Shown here: positions 62,497-64,000 of the stretch, in pieces
Position numbering within the stretch: the first letter of the stretch is position 1
Layout: each line of letters begins with the position of its first letter
Assembly (NCBI GenBank): GCA_035621215.1
Contig: CP141729.1
Span: 1,200,944-1,264,943, forward strand
Source: Oscillospiraceae bacterium MB08-C2-2
GTDB taxonomy: Bacteria; Bacillota; Clostridia; Oscillospirales; Ruminococcaceae
DNA: 64,000 bases
Direction: 5' to 3'
Notes under the pieces: generated by a model
Told to the model about the DNA's origin: nothing
The model's input: the letters and a program-made list of their open reading frames with translations, nothing else
Database searches by the model: none
Program-made: the position numbers and the translations under genes

Positions 62497-62662
62497 TATG
62501 CATACTTGGAGCTTCTACCGTCTGGCACACTACATCGAATACAAAGCAAGGCTGGTGAGTATCACAGTGGAATATGTAAACCCTGCCTATACCAGCCAAA
62601 CCCGACCGGCCTGCGGGGAACGAAACCACGCAAAGGACAGATTGTATCAATATCTGAATTTG
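62497..62662 (+). pseudogene. TnpB (IS200/IS605 OrfB) C-terminal fragment
   Basis: A plus-strand stretch encodes TWSFYRLAHYIEYKARL and then VEYVNPAYTSQTRPACGERN, the zinc-ribbon end of TnpB proteins. The first zinc cysteine is Arg here (TSQTRP instead of TSQTCP), and the nuclease core is missing. It lies between the two tail-fibre paralogues on the opposite strand. Confidence 0.75.
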
Positions 62663-62684
62663 ACTTTAAAAACTTGACATATAT

Positions 62685-63425
62685 CTATTTTGCCAAAAAT
62701 GTAGCATTAAAATATAGCCTTTTTATAGTCGATGGAAAATACACCTCAACACTTCCATCTAAGCGTATATAAGCATGCCCATAATTGCTGGTATTCCCAC
62801 TCAATTCACGTGCAAGGCATATACACATAATATTTCTGCTGGGGCGGTATCCTTCAGGTAATGTTGCAATGATAGAACCGGATATTATATCACCAGCATC
62901 TTTTCGCATACAATCGATATTGAGGGACACAACTTTATCTTGGGATTTAAAGTATGTAGATTCTCCTGCACTTTTATACTCGGTAGCAAAAGGAATGGCA
63001 AGTTCTTGTAGAGGCTCGGCGGTAGCGAGTTCTTTCCATCCGCTCCACGTGCTGTTGTAGCGAGTGCCGAAATATATTCGCTTATAATATAGGCTAATAG
63101 CAATGCAAGTTTGATATTTGTCGCTTTCCGAGGTCAAGGGATTGAGAATAAACGTATACCAACCCACACCGCCGCCCACAACTGTAGGAGCGTTGGTGAC
63201 ATTCGATCCGCAATACCATCCACCTGCATTTTTGGCCATAACAGTCAACCAGTCTTGGTTTGAGATATCGCTTGCGGCTTCACCCAGCCCATATCCTACA
63301 TTTACCTTATTTGTCAATTGTGAATCAACGGCAGTGAAAGCTTCATTATAATCCCTCATACTAGGCTTGTCGTTCGGCTCCCATTGCGGGAGATTATAGT
63401 TGGCTGTTTTCTTTGAGTAAGACAT
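62685..63425 (-). CDS. Tail-fibre-like protein, paralogue 2
   Basis: A 246-residue paralogue of the following gene. It shares the N-terminal 45 residues almost exactly, the knob-like YYKRIYFGTRYNSTWSGWKEL segment and the LATLPEGYRPS element, but has a different tip. Leader sequences (TTTACACTTTAGGAGGAATTT) are also shared. First gene of the RHS operon, with its own promoter. Confidence 0.72.
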   Translation of the reverse strand: MSYSKKTANYNLPQWEPNDKPSMRDYNEAFTAVDSQLTNKVNVGYGLGEAASDISNQDWLTVMAKNAGGWYCGSNVTNAPTVVGGGVGWYTFILNPLTSESDKYQTCIAISLYYKRIYFGTRYNSTWSGWKELATAEPLQELAIPFATEYKSAGESTYFKSQDKVVSLNIDCMRKDAGDIISGSIIATLPEGYRPSRNIMCICLARELSGNTSNYGHAYIRLDGSVEVYFPSTIKRLYFNATFLAK

Positions 63426-63524
63426 ATTCAAAATTCCTCCTAAAGTGTAAAGTAGCGCATAAATCCGAATGCGCTTTTCGGATTTACACGCCGTTTTAAT
63501 TTATAAACATATGTTCTATATTAA

Positions 63525-63553
63525 ATTATAGCATTGAAATTTTACTATGTAAA
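63525..63553 (-). promoter_or_regulatory. Promoter of the tail-fibre/RHS operon
   Basis: On the minus strand TTTACA (63553-63548), a 17-bp spacer and TATAAT (63530-63525). The leader then has an AAATCCGAA/TTCGGATTT hairpin (about 63466-63490) before the first gene. Confidence 0.65.
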
Positions 63554-63634
63554 CAGTTAATTAAAAATAAGATTTTTTACGCTCAACAACAGTTTGCAAA
63601 AATAACCCCATATATTAGCGCCTTTAAATTTAGA

Positions 63635-63660
63635 AAAAGCCCCGCATCATTGCGGGGCTT
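63635..63660 (-). terminator. Terminator of the SRAP gene
   Basis: AAAGCCCCGCA arms around a short loop, 26 bp in total with T/A flanks on both sides, directly after the stop codon of the partial gene. Confidence 0.8.
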
Positions 63661-63662
63661 TG

Positions 63663-64000
63663 TTATGCAGGTATTCGTTTAAGCTGAATATTTTGCCTGT
63701 CAAATATCTTATCAAAGTCTGCGTTTTCAGAAAGCCATTCACTTTGTTTGTCAGCTCGCAGCACTACCGGCATACGTTCATGGATATCGGATATCGATTT
63801 ATTGGCTGCTGTCGTGAGGATTACAAATCGAGGAATGTCTTCTCCCTTAAACTGCTTATAAATCCCGGCCATATACAGAGCCTTTTGCTCTTGTAGAGTA
63901 AACAGGTATTTATTTTTATTACCTTTAGTCTTAGGGGTTTCAAATAATGTTAATTGGCTATTTTCTTCTCCCCATTCATAAAAGCCAGTGGAGGGAATCA
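63663..64000 (-). CDS. SOS-response-associated peptidase (SRAP, YedK/HMCES family), 5' end cut by window edge
   Basis: The frame is open from the right edge to the stop at 63663, giving the last 112 residues. IPSTGFYEW carries the active-site Glu region and HERMPVVL the catalytic His region of SRAP proteins, which crosslink to abasic sites in single-stranded DNA. The N-terminal Cys2 and Asn motif lie outside the window. The C-terminus is of normal form. Confidence 0.85.
   Translation of the reverse strand, partial: IPSTGFYEWGEENSQLTLFETPKTKGNKNKYLFTLQEQKALYMAGIYKQFKGEDIPRFVILTTAANKSISDIHERMPVVLRADKQSEWLSENADFDKIFDRQNIQLKRIPA

Noticed and set aside
60095-64000. A prophage tail module
   Set aside because: Fibre-like proteins alone do not make a tail. 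No capsid, tube, sheath, tape-measure or lysis gene is visible in the window.

Overview
The window looks like a chromosomal segment of a spore-forming anaerobic Firmicute of the Clostridia, most likely the Ruminococcaceae/Oscillospiraceae group. This rests on spoIIID, clostridial-type metabolic genes (iron alcohol dehydrogenase, sodium-pumping decarboxylase beta subunit, flavodoxin next to a DUF3793 gene, ADP-dependent sugar kinase), strong AGGAGG ribosome sites, and near-consensus sigma-A promoters with 17-bp spacers. Host genes are moderately GC-rich. Several islands (14.2-19.4 kb, 51.4-55.2 kb) are visibly AT-rich and look acquired. No species is claimed.

Layout. 1-10 kb: a partial membrane protein, alcohol dehydrogenase, a phosphoribosyltransferase / decarboxylase-beta / hydrolase / AI-2E-exporter run, a GNAT acetyltransferase with a YbaK deacylase, and an ADP-dependent sugar kinase. 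10.05-19.5 kb: tRNA-Pro followed by a genomic island. It holds an IS21 element, a decapitated large serine recombinase, a small HTH protein, and a four-gene AT-rich cassette: SMC-like ATPase, small middle protein, PD-(D/E)XK nuclease, DNA methyltransferase. A 17-bp inverted repeat brackets the island. The cassette resembles Lamassu/ABC-three-component defence systems and is the strongest candidate for a poorly described system. 19.5-20.9 kb: a complete IS256-family element with an 8-bp target duplication.

21-37.6 kb: an MFS exporter, a lipoprotein, a proline-rich small protein, tcdA, a sulfur block (Rrf2/CymR-like regulator, PLP-dependent sulfur enzyme, cysK with an operator-like palindrome), a metal/copper block (HMA-TauE/SafE-cupredoxin fusion, DUF2318 protein, two-component system), a DUF4349 lipoprotein, tRNA-Arg, and a chemotaxis receptor behind a leader sORF with an embedded terminator. 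37.6-43.9 kb: an oligopeptide ABC operon, oppA-B-C-D-F, on the minus strand. 44-51.4 kb: small membrane protein, DUF3793 protein, flavodoxin, spoIIID, flippase, D-Ala-D-Ala carboxypeptidase, metallophosphoesterase, and a Val-Asp-Phe-Gly tRNA operon. 51.4-54 kb: AT-rich accessory genes and a hairpin-rich non-coding stretch.

54-63.5 kb: a minus-strand operon with two paralogous tail-fibre-like proteins, a tryptophan-repeat protein, a giant RHS protein ending in a lipase-like toxin tip, and a putative membrane-anchored immunity protein whose apparent ATG is followed directly by a stop codon. The window ends in a partial SRAP (YedK/HMCES) gene.

A recurring intergenic element of about 180 bp occurs three times full-length and once shortened. 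Each copy sits downstream of a plus-strand gene and is flanked by two copies of that locus's own terminator hairpin. A second palindromic repeat family occurs at 25.5 kb and, in tandem, at 50.0 kb.
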